Origin: JBFHRB01 sp041591915
GTDB taxonomy: Bacteria > Actinomycetota > Nitriliruptoria > Nitriliruptorales > Nitriliruptoraceae
Reading direction: 5' to 3'
Assembly (NCBI GenBank): GCA_041591915.1
Contig: JBFHRB010000224.1
Span: 1-5,448, forward strand
Length of the DNA stretch: 5,448 nucleotides
The translations under genes were made by a program, and so were the position numbers. Of the stretch, positions 1 to 4,794 are shown one piece after another. Within the stretch, counting starts at the first letter, position 1. Each line of letters begins with the position of its first letter. The notes beneath the pieces are model-generated. The model searched no databases. It worked only from the letters and a program-made list of their open reading frames with translations, and was not told the origin of the DNA.

Positions 1-98
1 CCGACCACGCGGAGCTCGTCGCCGAGCTGTCGGCCGCCTGGCAGCAGGCGGCGTGGGAGAACCAGATCTTCCCGATGGACGAGGGCTCGGGCCTGTAG
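1..98 (+). CDS. Arylsulfatase (type I sulfatase), 3' fragment ending at an in-frame TAG
   Basis: The frame whose codons begin at position 3 reads 31 residues ending FPMDEGSGL and then TAG (96-98). The pattern of an amphipathic Trp-rich helix (LSAAWQQAAWENQ) followed by a FP-x-DEGSG turn is typical of the end of the catalytic alpha/beta domain of bacterial arylsulfatases, which hydrolyse sulfate esters. The catalytic Cys/Ser that becomes formylglycine lies outside the window, so activity cannot be judged. The stop is premature: the same frame continues immediately with sulfatase-like C-terminal sequence (102-692). I see this as one gene cut in two. The identification rests on recalled family pattern over a short stretch plus the matching downstream part. 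Confidence 0.6.
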   Translation, partial: DHAELVAELSAAWQQAAWENQIFPMDEGSGL

Positions 99-101
99 TA
101 C

Positions 102-692
102 ATGATCCGCCCCGAGCGCGACGACGTGTTCCTCGACCCGACCGTCATCCCGTTCGGCACGCCGACGCTCGAACGATGGCGGTCGCTGCAGTACATCCTG
201 TTCCGGTCGGCCCGTGCGACGATCCGGCTGCGTCACGCGTCGGGCGACGCCGGGTACCTGCTCGCCCACGGCGACCAGGGCGGCGGCTACGGCCTCTACG
301 TCGAGGACGGGGAACTGCGGTTCGTGCACAACGACGGCCACGGGACCGTTCGGGAACTCGACTGCGGGTCGCTCGCGGACGGGGCGTCGGAGGTCGTGCT
401 GCACATCGACCGGCCAGCGGGAGGCACGTGGACGATCCGGGTCGACGTCGACGGATCGGAGGTCGCGCTGGGCGAGGGGTTCAAGCCGCTGTTCCCCATG
501 GCCCCGTTCGAGGGGATCGACGTCGGCTGCTGCCGTCGCTCCCCCGTGAGCTGGCGCATCTACGAGCAGCACGGCGTGTTCCGCTGGACCGGCGACCTCG
601 ACACCGTCACCTACGAGGCACTCGACCCCGCCCCCGACTCCCCGATGAACTTCCTCGACGCCATGCGCGACATCGCGATGCAGTACGACTGA
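102..692 (+). CDS. C-terminal beta domain of the interrupted arylsulfatase (196 aa)
   Basis: This reading frame is the same as that of the upstream sulfatase fragment, and its ATG lies three bases after the TAG at 96-98. The 196-residue product looks like the C-terminal accessory domain of large bacterial arylsulfatases. It has TPTLERWRSLQ near the start, then LLAHGDQGGGYGLYVEDGELRFVHN (about residues 53-77), a Gly-rich beta-strand region, and FEGIDVGCCRRSPVSW (about 136-151), followed by FRWTGDLDTVTYEAL near the end. In intact homologues this domain packs behind the catalytic domain; alone it has no catalytic residues. No good ribosome binding site precedes the ATG (only GAGGG about 16 nt away), so translation would need readthrough or reinitiation after the TAG. 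The clean 590-nt frame and coding-like codons argue that any lesion is recent. A pseudogene is the main alternative. Confidence 0.7.
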   Translation: MIRPERDDVFLDPTVIPFGTPTLERWRSLQYILFRSARATIRLRHASGDAGYLLAHGDQGGGYGLYVEDGELRFVHNDGHGTVRELDCGSLADGASEVVLHIDRPAGGTWTIRVDVDGSEVALGEGFKPLFPMAPFEGIDVGCCRRSPVSWRIYEQHGVFRWTGDLDTVTYEALDPAPDSPMNFLDAMRDIAMQYD

Positions 693-697
693 CCCCG

Positions 698-768
698 CAC
701 CCATCACTGTGTGGACATCTGTTGCCGTGTGGTCACCCGTGCGACAAGTGGGAGGAAGAGGTCCACAC
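698..768 (+). repeat. Hairpin-forming repeat, copy 1 (left of tetR)
   Basis: Positions 698-732 (35 nt) are a perfect reverse complement of 1527-1561. Beyond this core the copies diverge (about half identical), but both end in GTCCAC-R-C at the same distance, giving a ~70-nt unit. Within this copy GTGTGGACATCT (709-720) pairs with AGAGGTCCACAC (757-768) as a 12-bp stem with one mismatch and a 36-nt loop. There is no T-run after the stem, so I prefer a dispersed palindromic element over a simple terminator, although it lies just after the sulfatase stop and could end that transcript. Confidence 0.8.
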
Positions 769-798
769 ACCGCCGAGGCGACACCGGCTACCGTGACC

Positions 799-812
799 TG
801 AGCAGTCGCTCA
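799..812. promoter_or_regulatory. Candidate TetR operator, TGAGC-N4-GCTCA
   Basis: The sequence TGAGCAGTCGCTCA is a perfect 5-bp inverted repeat with a 4-bp spacer, 27 nt upstream of the tetR start. TetR-family regulators commonly repress their own gene through short palindromes in this position. No clear -35/-10 pair is visible around it. The assignment is inferred from symmetry and location only. Confidence 0.45.
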
Positions 813-838
813 AAAAGGGTGACGGTGGGAGGCGACCG

Positions 839-1468
839 GTGGCCGAGGACACGAAGGCCCGGCTGCGCGCGGCCGCGATCGAGACCCTGAAGCGCGAGGG
901 CATCTCCGGCACCTCGGCGCGCGCCATCGCGAAGACCGGCGACCTCAACCAGGCGCTGATCTTCTACCACTACGGCTCCGTCGACGACCTGCTCATCGCC
1001 GCGACCGAGGAGTCGAGCGAGCAGCGGGTGACGCTCTACCGCGAGCGCCTCGCCGAGGTCTCGACGCTGCGGGAGCTCGTGGGCGTCGCGCGGGTCCTCT
1101 ACGAGGAGGAGCGCGAACTCCAGAACGTGACCGTCCTCACCCAGATGCTCGCCGGCGGGGTCGGCGACGAGAAGCTGGGCCCACCCACCCTCGGCAACGT
1201 CCGGCGCTGGTCGGCCGAGGTCGAGGCGGCGCTCAACCGGGTCCTCGACGAGTCGGCCTTCGCCGACCTCATCGACACCAGCGACCTCGCGTACGCCATC
1301 TCGGCGATGTTCCTGGGCATCGAGCTGCTGGCCCACCTCGAGGACGACCTCGAGCGCGACCGTCAGCTCTTCACGTCCCTCGAGCGGATGGCGCTGCTCG
1401 TCGAGGCACTCATGGCCCTGGGCCCGGTCGCCACGCGCGCGCTCCGCCGCAAGCTCGACACGGCCTGA
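839..1468 (+). CDS. TetR/AcrR-family transcriptional regulator (209 aa)
   Basis: The product is a one-component regulator expected to bind DNA as a dimer and release it on binding a small ligand. Residues 8-21 form helix 1 (RLRAAAIETLKREG). The helix-turn-helix follows at about 26-45 (SARAIAKTGDLNQALIFYHY), with the family-typical FYHYGSVDDLL. Residues ~55-205 are the all-helical ligand-binding and dimerisation domain, rich in Leu and Glu, with no ligand recognisable. Length is usual for the family. The GTG start is supported by GGGAGG at 827-832, six bases upstream. It stands alone: hairpin repeats in opposite orientation flank it on both sides, and a palindrome at 799-812 may be its operator. 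The genes it controls are not evident; the neighbouring sulfatase or padR-ino1 unit are possibilities without direct support. Confidence 0.92.
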   Translation: MAEDTKARLRAAAIETLKREGISGTSARAIAKTGDLNQALIFYHYGSVDDLLIAATEESSEQRVTLYRERLAEVSTLRELVGVARVLYEEERELQNVTVLTQMLAGGVGDEKLGPPTLGNVRRWSAEVEAALNRVLDESAFADLIDTSDLAYAISAMFLGIELLAHLEDDLERDRQLFTSLERMALLVEALMALGPVATRALRRKLDTA

Positions 1469-1490
1469 TCCCGCCGCTCCACCCCGTGGC

Positions 1491-1561
1491 GCGTGGACAT
1501 TCTTGCGACGAATGGCGCGCAGACGTCCACACGGCAACAGATGTCCACACAGTGATGGGTG
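1491..1561 (-). repeat. Hairpin-forming repeat, copy 2 (right of tetR, inverted)
   Basis: This is the inverted partner of the repeat at 698-768; 1527-1561 is the perfect 35-nt core. Read on the minus strand it contains GTGTGGACATCTG followed 18 nt later by GTGTGGACGTCTG, a near-exact direct repeat, and it ends with ATGTCCACGC. GTGTGGACAT pairs with that end through ten pairs including one G-T, extended by TTGC/GCAA. The outer arm is conserved, the middle is not, and the closing arm keeps complementarity, which suggests that the folded shape is maintained. Confidence 0.8.
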
Positions 1562-1575
1562 GAGGGCCCGCGCGG

Positions 1576-1597
1576 CCACCGTCCGGGGGGACGGTGG
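1576..1597 (+). terminator. GC-rich hairpin, possible tetR terminator
   Basis: CCACCGTCC (1576-1584) and GGACGGTGG (1589-1597) form a perfect 9-bp stem around a GGGG tetraloop, about 110 nt after the tetR stop. No T-tract follows, so it would be a U-less terminator of the sort proposed in high-GC actinobacteria. It could also be a chance product of the G-rich run that follows. Confidence 0.4.
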
Positions 1598-1621
1598 AGG
1601 GTGGCGGGTGGGCGGGGCGGT

Positions 1622-1668
1622 GATGTATCGTCGCGATACATCGCTGCGATACATCGTGGCGATGCATC
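1622..1668. promoter_or_regulatory. CGATACATC half-site array, likely PadR operator region
   Basis: GATGTATCG (1622-1630) and CGATACATC (1634-1642) form a perfect 9-bp inverted repeat with a 3-bp spacer. The right half-site then recurs in direct orientation at a 13-bp period: GCGATACATC at 1633 and 1646, and GCGATGCATC at 1659. It lies about 70 nt before padR. PadR-family regulators typically bind ATGTAT/ATACAT-type inverted repeats at their own promoters, so I infer autoregulation and, through cotranscription, control of ino1. A local AT-richer stretch in otherwise GC-rich DNA also fits a promoter region, although I cannot place -10 and -35 boxes with certainty. Confidence 0.65.
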
Positions 1669-1740
1669 GCCCTACCGCGGCGCAGCGTATCCGCCGAGCG
1701 CCGTGCCGCGCCCCTCCCCTTCGGCCCCGAGGCACCCGCC

Positions 1741-2334
1741 ATGCTCGAACTCGCCATCCTCGGCCTGCTCAAGGAGCAGGCCATGCATGGCTACGAGCTC
1801 AAGAAGCAGCTCACGGCCAAGCTCGGCTCGTTCTGGCGCGTGAGCTACGGGTCCCTCTACCCCACGCTGAAGCGGCTCGAGAAGCGCGGGGCGATCGACT
1901 CGGTGTGGGCCCAGACCGACAGCACCCGTCGCCGCAACGTCTATCGGATCACGGAGGCAGGCGAGCGGGAGTTCCTCGAGCTGATCGAGGACCCGGCCGC
2001 GAGCGCGTGGGAGGAGGACAAGTTCCCGCTGCGCGTCGCCTTCTTCCGCTACGTCCCACCCCAGGTACGGCTGCGGCTGCTGGAACGTCGCAAGGAGTAC
2101 CTCAACGAGAAGCTCGCCGACCTGAAGTCGTCGCTCGACGAGGCCTCGGACCGCATCGACACCTACACGCTGAGCCTGCTCAAGCACGGGCTCGAGGCGA
2201 CCGCCGCCGACATCGCGTGGCTCGACGACCTCATCGCCACCGAGCGACGCCAGCTCGCCGAGAACCCCACCCCCGACGACCAGAACCAGACCAGCACCGA
2301 CCGCGCTCGCGAGCGCGGTACGTCCCCCGCCTGA
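1741..2334 (+). CDS. PadR-family transcriptional regulator (197 aa)
   Basis: The N-terminus MLELAILGLLKEQAMHGYELKKQL and the following WRVSYGSLYPTLKRLEKRG (about 32-50) are the signature winged helix of PadR regulators; the recognition helix is in SYGSLYPTLKRLE. An Arg-rich wing (DSTRRRNVYRITEAG) follows. Residues ~90-180 form the C-terminal helical dimerisation domain (Vir_act_alpha_C type), ending in a polar tail. Start ATG 1741 is set by the conserved first residues and by GAGG at 1729-1732, eight bases upstream. The gene is followed 53 nt later by ino1; a PadR gene beside inositol-phosphate synthase is a recurrent actinobacterial arrangement (Rv0047c/Rv0046c in Mycobacterium tuberculosis). 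It likely represses its own promoter via the array at 1622-1668. The ligand is unknown. Confidence 0.95.
   Translation: MLELAILGLLKEQAMHGYELKKQLTAKLGSFWRVSYGSLYPTLKRLEKRGAIDSVWAQTDSTRRRNVYRITEAGEREFLELIEDPAASAWEEDKFPLRVAFFRYVPPQVRLRLLERRKEYLNEKLADLKSSLDEASDRIDTYTLSLLKHGLEATAADIAWLDDLIATERRQLAENPTPDDQNQTSTDRARERGTSPA
2300..2319. repeat. Perfect 20-bp palindrome at the padR 3' end
   Basis: ACCGCGCTCGCGAGCGCGGT is its own reverse complement and lies inside the last codons of padR (encoding part of DRARERG), about 70 nt before ino1. It could be a hairpin that tunes padR/ino1 expression or a protein-binding site. Chance is possible in DNA this rich in CG-type codons. Confidence 0.55.
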
Positions 2335-2372
2335 ATGAGATGCCCGGCCGCCCGACGGCGCACCGGGACACC

Positions 2373-2378
2373 AAGGAG
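2373..2378 (+). promoter_or_regulatory. Ribosome binding site of ino1
   Basis: AAGGAG ends nine bases before ATG 2388. It decides the ino1 start: the same frame is open far upstream, back through the whole padR gene, but only from 2388 does the protein match the synthase family. Confidence 0.8.
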
Positions 2379-2387
2379 ACCCAGACC

Positions 2388-3533
2388 ATGAGCACGAACG
2401 ACCGCGAGATCCGCGTCGCCATCGTCGGCGTCGGCAACTGCGCGAGCTCGCTCGTCCAGGGCGTCGAGTACTACAAGGACGCCCCCGCCACCGAGCAGAT
2501 CCCCGGACTGATGCACGTCGAGCTCGGCGGCTACCACGTCAGCGATCTGCGCTTCGTCGCCGCGTTCGACGTCGACGCGAAGAAGGTCGGCCAGGACATC
2601 TCCGAGGCCATCGTCGCGCCGCCGAACAACACGATCCAGTTCGCCGAGGTCCCGCCGACCGGCACGGTCGTGTCGCGCGGCCACACCCTCGACGGCATCG
2701 GCGAGTACTACCGCGACGTCATCGAGGAGTCGCCCGACGAGCCCGTCGACGTCGTGCAGACCCTCAAGGACGCCCGCGCGGACGTCGTCGTCTGCTACCT
2801 GCCGGTCGGGTCCGAGGAGGCTGCGAAGTTCTACGCGCAGTGCGCCATCGAGGCCGGCTGTGGCTTCGTCAACGCCCTGCCGGTGTTCATCGCCTCCGAC
2901 CCCGAGTGGGCCCAGCGCTTCGTCGATGCGGGCCTGCCCATCGTCGGTGACGACATCAAGAGCCAGGTCGGCGCGACGATCACCCACCGCATCCTCACCA
3001 AGCTCTTCGAGGACCGCGGCGTGACGCTGGACCGGACCTACCAGCTCAACTTCGGCGGCAACATGGACTTCATGAACATGCTGGAGCGCAGCCGTCTGAC
3101 CTCCAAGAAGATCTCCAAGACCCAGTCGGTCACGTCGCAGCTCAGCTACGAGATGCCGAAGGACAACATCCACATCGGCCCCTCGGACCACGTGCCGTGG
3201 CTGAGCGACCGCAAGTGGGCCTACATCCGCATGGAGGGCCGCGCCTTCGGCGACGTGCCCCTCAACATGGAGCTCAAGCTCGAGGTCTGGGACTCGCCGA
3301 ACTCGGCCGGGGTCATCATCGACGCCGTGCGCGTCGCGAAGCTGGCGCTCGACCGAGGCCACGCGGGACCGGTCTACTCCGGCTCGTCGTACTTCATGAA
3401 GAGCCCGCCGGAGCAGTACCGCGACGACGTCTGCCGCCAGCTCGTCGAGGCGTTCATCGCCGGGCCCGTCGAGGACGAGCGCGCCCTCGGAGACCGGCTC
3501 GAGAAGGCCGCGTCCGGTCAGCCCCAGAGCTGA
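2388..3533 (+). CDS. ino1: Inositol-3-phosphate synthase (381 aa)
   Basis: This cytosolic, NAD-dependent enzyme (EC 5.5.1.4) converts D-glucose 6-phosphate to 1D-myo-inositol 3-phosphate, the first step toward inositol, phosphatidylinositol and, in many actinobacteria, mycothiol. The NAD-binding Rossmann motif GVGNCASS is at residues 14-21. DVVVCYLPVGSEEAAKFYA follows in the middle of the NAD domain. The central block has GDDIKSQVGAT (Lys191), LNFGGNMDFMNM (220-231) and SKKISKTQ (239-246), the lysine-rich catalytic region. SDHVPWLSDRKW (266-277), GDVPLN and WDSPNSAGVIIDAVR complete the family signature, and KSPPEQ lies near the end. Length fits the compact actinobacterial form (about 360-380), much shorter than eukaryotic enzymes. 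All key motifs look intact. It is probably cotranscribed with padR upstream and the membrane gene 19 nt downstream. Confidence 0.97.
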   Translation: MSTNDREIRVAIVGVGNCASSLVQGVEYYKDAPATEQIPGLMHVELGGYHVSDLRFVAAFDVDAKKVGQDISEAIVAPPNNTIQFAEVPPTGTVVSRGHTLDGIGEYYRDVIEESPDEPVDVVQTLKDARADVVVCYLPVGSEEAAKFYAQCAIEAGCGFVNALPVFIASDPEWAQRFVDAGLPIVGDDIKSQVGATITHRILTKLFEDRGVTLDRTYQLNFGGNMDFMNMLERSRLTSKKISKTQSVTSQLSYEMPKDNIHIGPSDHVPWLSDRKWAYIRMEGRAFGDVPLNMELKLEVWDSPNSAGVIIDAVRVAKLALDRGHAGPVYSGSSYFMKSPPEQYRDDVCRQLVEAFIAGPVEDERALGDRLEKAASGQPQS

Positions 3534-3552
3534 GCGGGAGGCCACCACGGCT

Positions 3553-4431
3553 GTGAACGACCGGCTGCCCGCGTGGCGGCGGGCGAGCTCGCTCGCTCGC
3601 GTCGTCGATCTGCGGTACCCGTCGAACCGGTTCGCCGCACTCGCCGCGATGGTCGCGTTCACCGCCAGCCTCGTGCCGAGTGCGGCGACCGCAACGGGCC
3701 TCGCCATCGGACCGGGGCTGCGCAACGCGGCGGGCATCTTCCTCGGGTGGGCCATCGCCCGTGAGCTCGACCCGGATCGCGCACGATCCGCGCGCTACGG
3801 CGTGTTCGTCGCGCTGCCCCTGCTCCTCCTCGGCGTCCCGGGCCTCGCGCCCCTCGGTGCCGTCCTGCTCGCCGTCCGGATCATCCTCCGTTCCACCGGC
3901 CTGCCGCCCACACCACTGGACCTCGCCGGGGTCGTCGCGCTCGCGGCGGCGTCGGCGTCGACCGGGCCGGGCGTCGTGCCGGCGTTCGGACTCGCCGCGG
4001 CACTGGTCTGGGACACGGCCCTTCCCGAGCCGGGCGGGGTCCGTGAGCGCTTCACGGCATCCCTCGCCGCCGTGGCCGCGTTCGCCGGGACGATCCTCAG
4101 CGGGGCCCTCCTGTCCTGGGAGGCCCCGACGATCCTGCAGGGGGCGGTGCTCGGGCTCGCGGTGCTCGCGACGACGCAACTCCGTCGCGAGCAGCCGGAC
4201 GCCGTCGCGGACGCGACACGCGATCGCCTCATGGGCGCGCGCCTGACCGCCGCCCGTGTGCTCGCGGCCGCGGTCGTCATCAGCGCGTTCCTCACCAGCG
4301 GCGGGGACGTCGCCCCTGCACTGGCGCCCGGAGTCGGGGCGCTCGTCGGCGTGGCGATCACGCGGCGCCATCTCGACTCGCGTCTGTCGGTGGAAGACAC
4401 CCCGTCCCCCGAGAAGGCGCAGCAGGACTAG
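3553..4431 (+). CDS. Uncharacterised multi-pass membrane protein (292 aa)
   Basis: I do not recognise a named family. The protein is strongly Ala/Leu/Val-rich, with likely membrane segments near residues 27-45, 50-70, 83-112, 122-153, 168-187, 192-207 and 231-269 (the last perhaps two). A loop with LGWAIARELDPDRARSARYG (64-83) is the most distinctive conserved-looking stretch; its charged RELDPD suggests a cytosolic turn. The C-terminal tail (271-292) is polar. The GTG start is backed by GGGAGG at 3536-3541, eleven bases upstream. The gap to ino1 is only 19 nt, which implies cotranscription. From context it might act in inositol-lipid or envelope metabolism, or simply share a transcript; no catalytic motif is visible to decide. 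No signal peptide cleavage site is evident; segment one would be a retained anchor. Confidence 0.85.
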   Translation: MNDRLPAWRRASSLARVVDLRYPSNRFAALAAMVAFTASLVPSAATATGLAIGPGLRNAAGIFLGWAIARELDPDRARSARYGVFVALPLLLLGVPGLAPLGAVLLAVRIILRSTGLPPTPLDLAGVVALAAASASTGPGVVPAFGLAAALVWDTALPEPGGVRERFTASLAAVAAFAGTILSGALLSWEAPTILQGAVLGLAVLATTQLRREQPDAVADATRDRLMGARLTAARVLAAAVVISAFLTSGGDVAPALAPGVGALVGVAITRRHLDSRLSVEDTPSPEKAQQD

Positions 4432-4444
4432 TCCGCTCGAGCGA

Positions 4445-4497
4445 TATCGGCAACGTCCGGTCAGGGGACTTCGGCTGCGGCCCGCCGTTGCCGATAA
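4445..4497 (+). promoter_or_regulatory. Inverted repeat with a sigma-28-like -10 box (GCCGATAA)
   Basis: TATCGGCAACG (4445-4455) and CGTTGCCGATA (4486-4496) are a perfect 11-bp inverted repeat with a 30-nt spacer. The right arm contains GCCGATAA (4490-4497), identical to the consensus -10 element of FliA/sigma-28 promoters, and lies 27 nt ahead of the small zinc-ribbon gene. The expected -35 (TAAA or TCAA 15 nt upstream) is poor: TCGG is found there. It may therefore be a promoter, an operator overlapping one, or an RNA hairpin, and these roles are not exclusive. Confidence 0.5.
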
Positions 4498-4513
4498 GTA
4501 GAACAGCAGCGAG

Positions 4514-4519
4514 AGGAGG
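4514..4519 (+). promoter_or_regulatory. Ribosome binding site of the zinc-ribbon gene
   Basis: AGGAGG, the full anti-Shine-Dalgarno match, sits five bases before GTG 4525. It is the best ribosome binding site in the window and the main reason to accept the short gene as real and to start it at 4525. Confidence 0.75.
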
Positions 4520-4524
4520 CCGAC

Positions 4525-4719
4525 GTGGCACCCCGGAAGGCGGAACTGGACCGGTTCCGGTGCGCCTGCGGCCGCAGCGTCGTCGTCCCTCCTGATACCG
4601 CTGCTGCCCGTGAGGGCAGGTGCTCGGGCTGCCGGCGTCGCGCGCAGACGCGACGCCGCTCGGTACGCGCCACCTACGCCGACCTGGTCCGCCCGTCTCC
4701 CGCCGCGCCGGACCACTGA
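4525..4719 (+). CDS. Small Arg-rich zinc-ribbon protein (64 aa)
   Basis: The 64-residue product has Cys13-x-Cys15-Gly and Cys33-x2-Cys36 separated by 17 residues, with VVVPPD and a Gly just before the second pair. This F-x-C-x-CG...VP...G-x-C-x2-C layout is seen in small zinc ribbons of many bacterial proteins and should hold one zinc ion. After the ribbon comes a basic stretch (RRRAQTRRRSVR, 37-48), which suggests contact with nucleic acid or an acidic partner, then a short proline-rich tail. There is no membrane segment. It has its own putative promoter (GCCGATAA at 4490-4497) and a terminator at 4740-4771, so it appears monocistronic. If the sigma-28 reading is right it would be expressed with motility genes, but no such gene is in the window. 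Function unknown. Confidence 0.75.
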   Translation: MAPRKAELDRFRCACGRSVVVPPDTAAAREGRCSGCRRRAQTRRRSVRATYADLVRPSPAAPDH

Positions 4720-4739
4720 GGCCACCTTCGACCCTCAAA

Positions 4740-4771
4740 GAGAGCGCCCGGGCCATGGCCCGGGCGTTCTC
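4740..4771. terminator. Bidirectional intrinsic terminator between convergent genes
   Basis: A perfect 22-bp palindrome (4745-4766, half-site CGCCCGGGCCA) is extended by a G-T and then four more Watson-Crick pairs to give a 16-bp arm, GAGAG...TTCTC. AAAG lies left of the stem and TTCTCC closes it on the right; read on the minus strand it is followed by TTTGAG. It sits between the stop of the zinc-ribbon gene (4719) and the stop of the minus-strand ligase (4795), so it can serve both. Confidence 0.85.
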
Positions 4772-4794
4772 CATGCTCAGGTCAGGGCAGGCCG

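Noticed and set aside
53..796. Long open frame overlapping the sulfatase tail in another frame
   Set aside because: The product is an Arg/Pro-rich low-complexity translation typical of the wrong frame in high-GC DNA, while the frame from 102 gives sulfatase-like sequence.
698..1561. Replication origin or composite transposon
   Set aside because: The DnaA-like boxes are imperfect and there is no dnaA/dnaN or AT-rich unwinding region. No transposase, recombinase or target duplication is seen between or beside the repeats.
1633..1668. CRISPR-like direct repeats
   Set aside because: The repeats are 10 nt at a 13-nt period with 3-nt gaps, far too short for repeat-spacer units; an operator array fits better.
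788..1735. 315-codon minus-strand open frame over tetR
   Set aside because: It is antisense to a clear TetR gene and its translation is Arg/Gly/Val-rich without family features.
1503..2387. A possible N-terminal extension of ino1 from an upstream ATG
   Set aside because: It would overlap all of padR, encodes Arg-rich nonsense and lacks family similarity; the AAGGAG before 2388 and the normal family length fix the start.
2163..3755. 530-codon minus-strand open frame over padR-ino1
   Set aside because: It is antisense to ino1, which matches its family end to end; the long frame is a product of GC-rich codon structure.
3454..4725. 423-codon minus-strand open frame over the membrane protein gene
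   Set aside because: Its translation is Arg/Gly-rich and featureless, whereas the plus-strand frame gives regular hydrophobic segments with a ribosome binding site and operon spacing.
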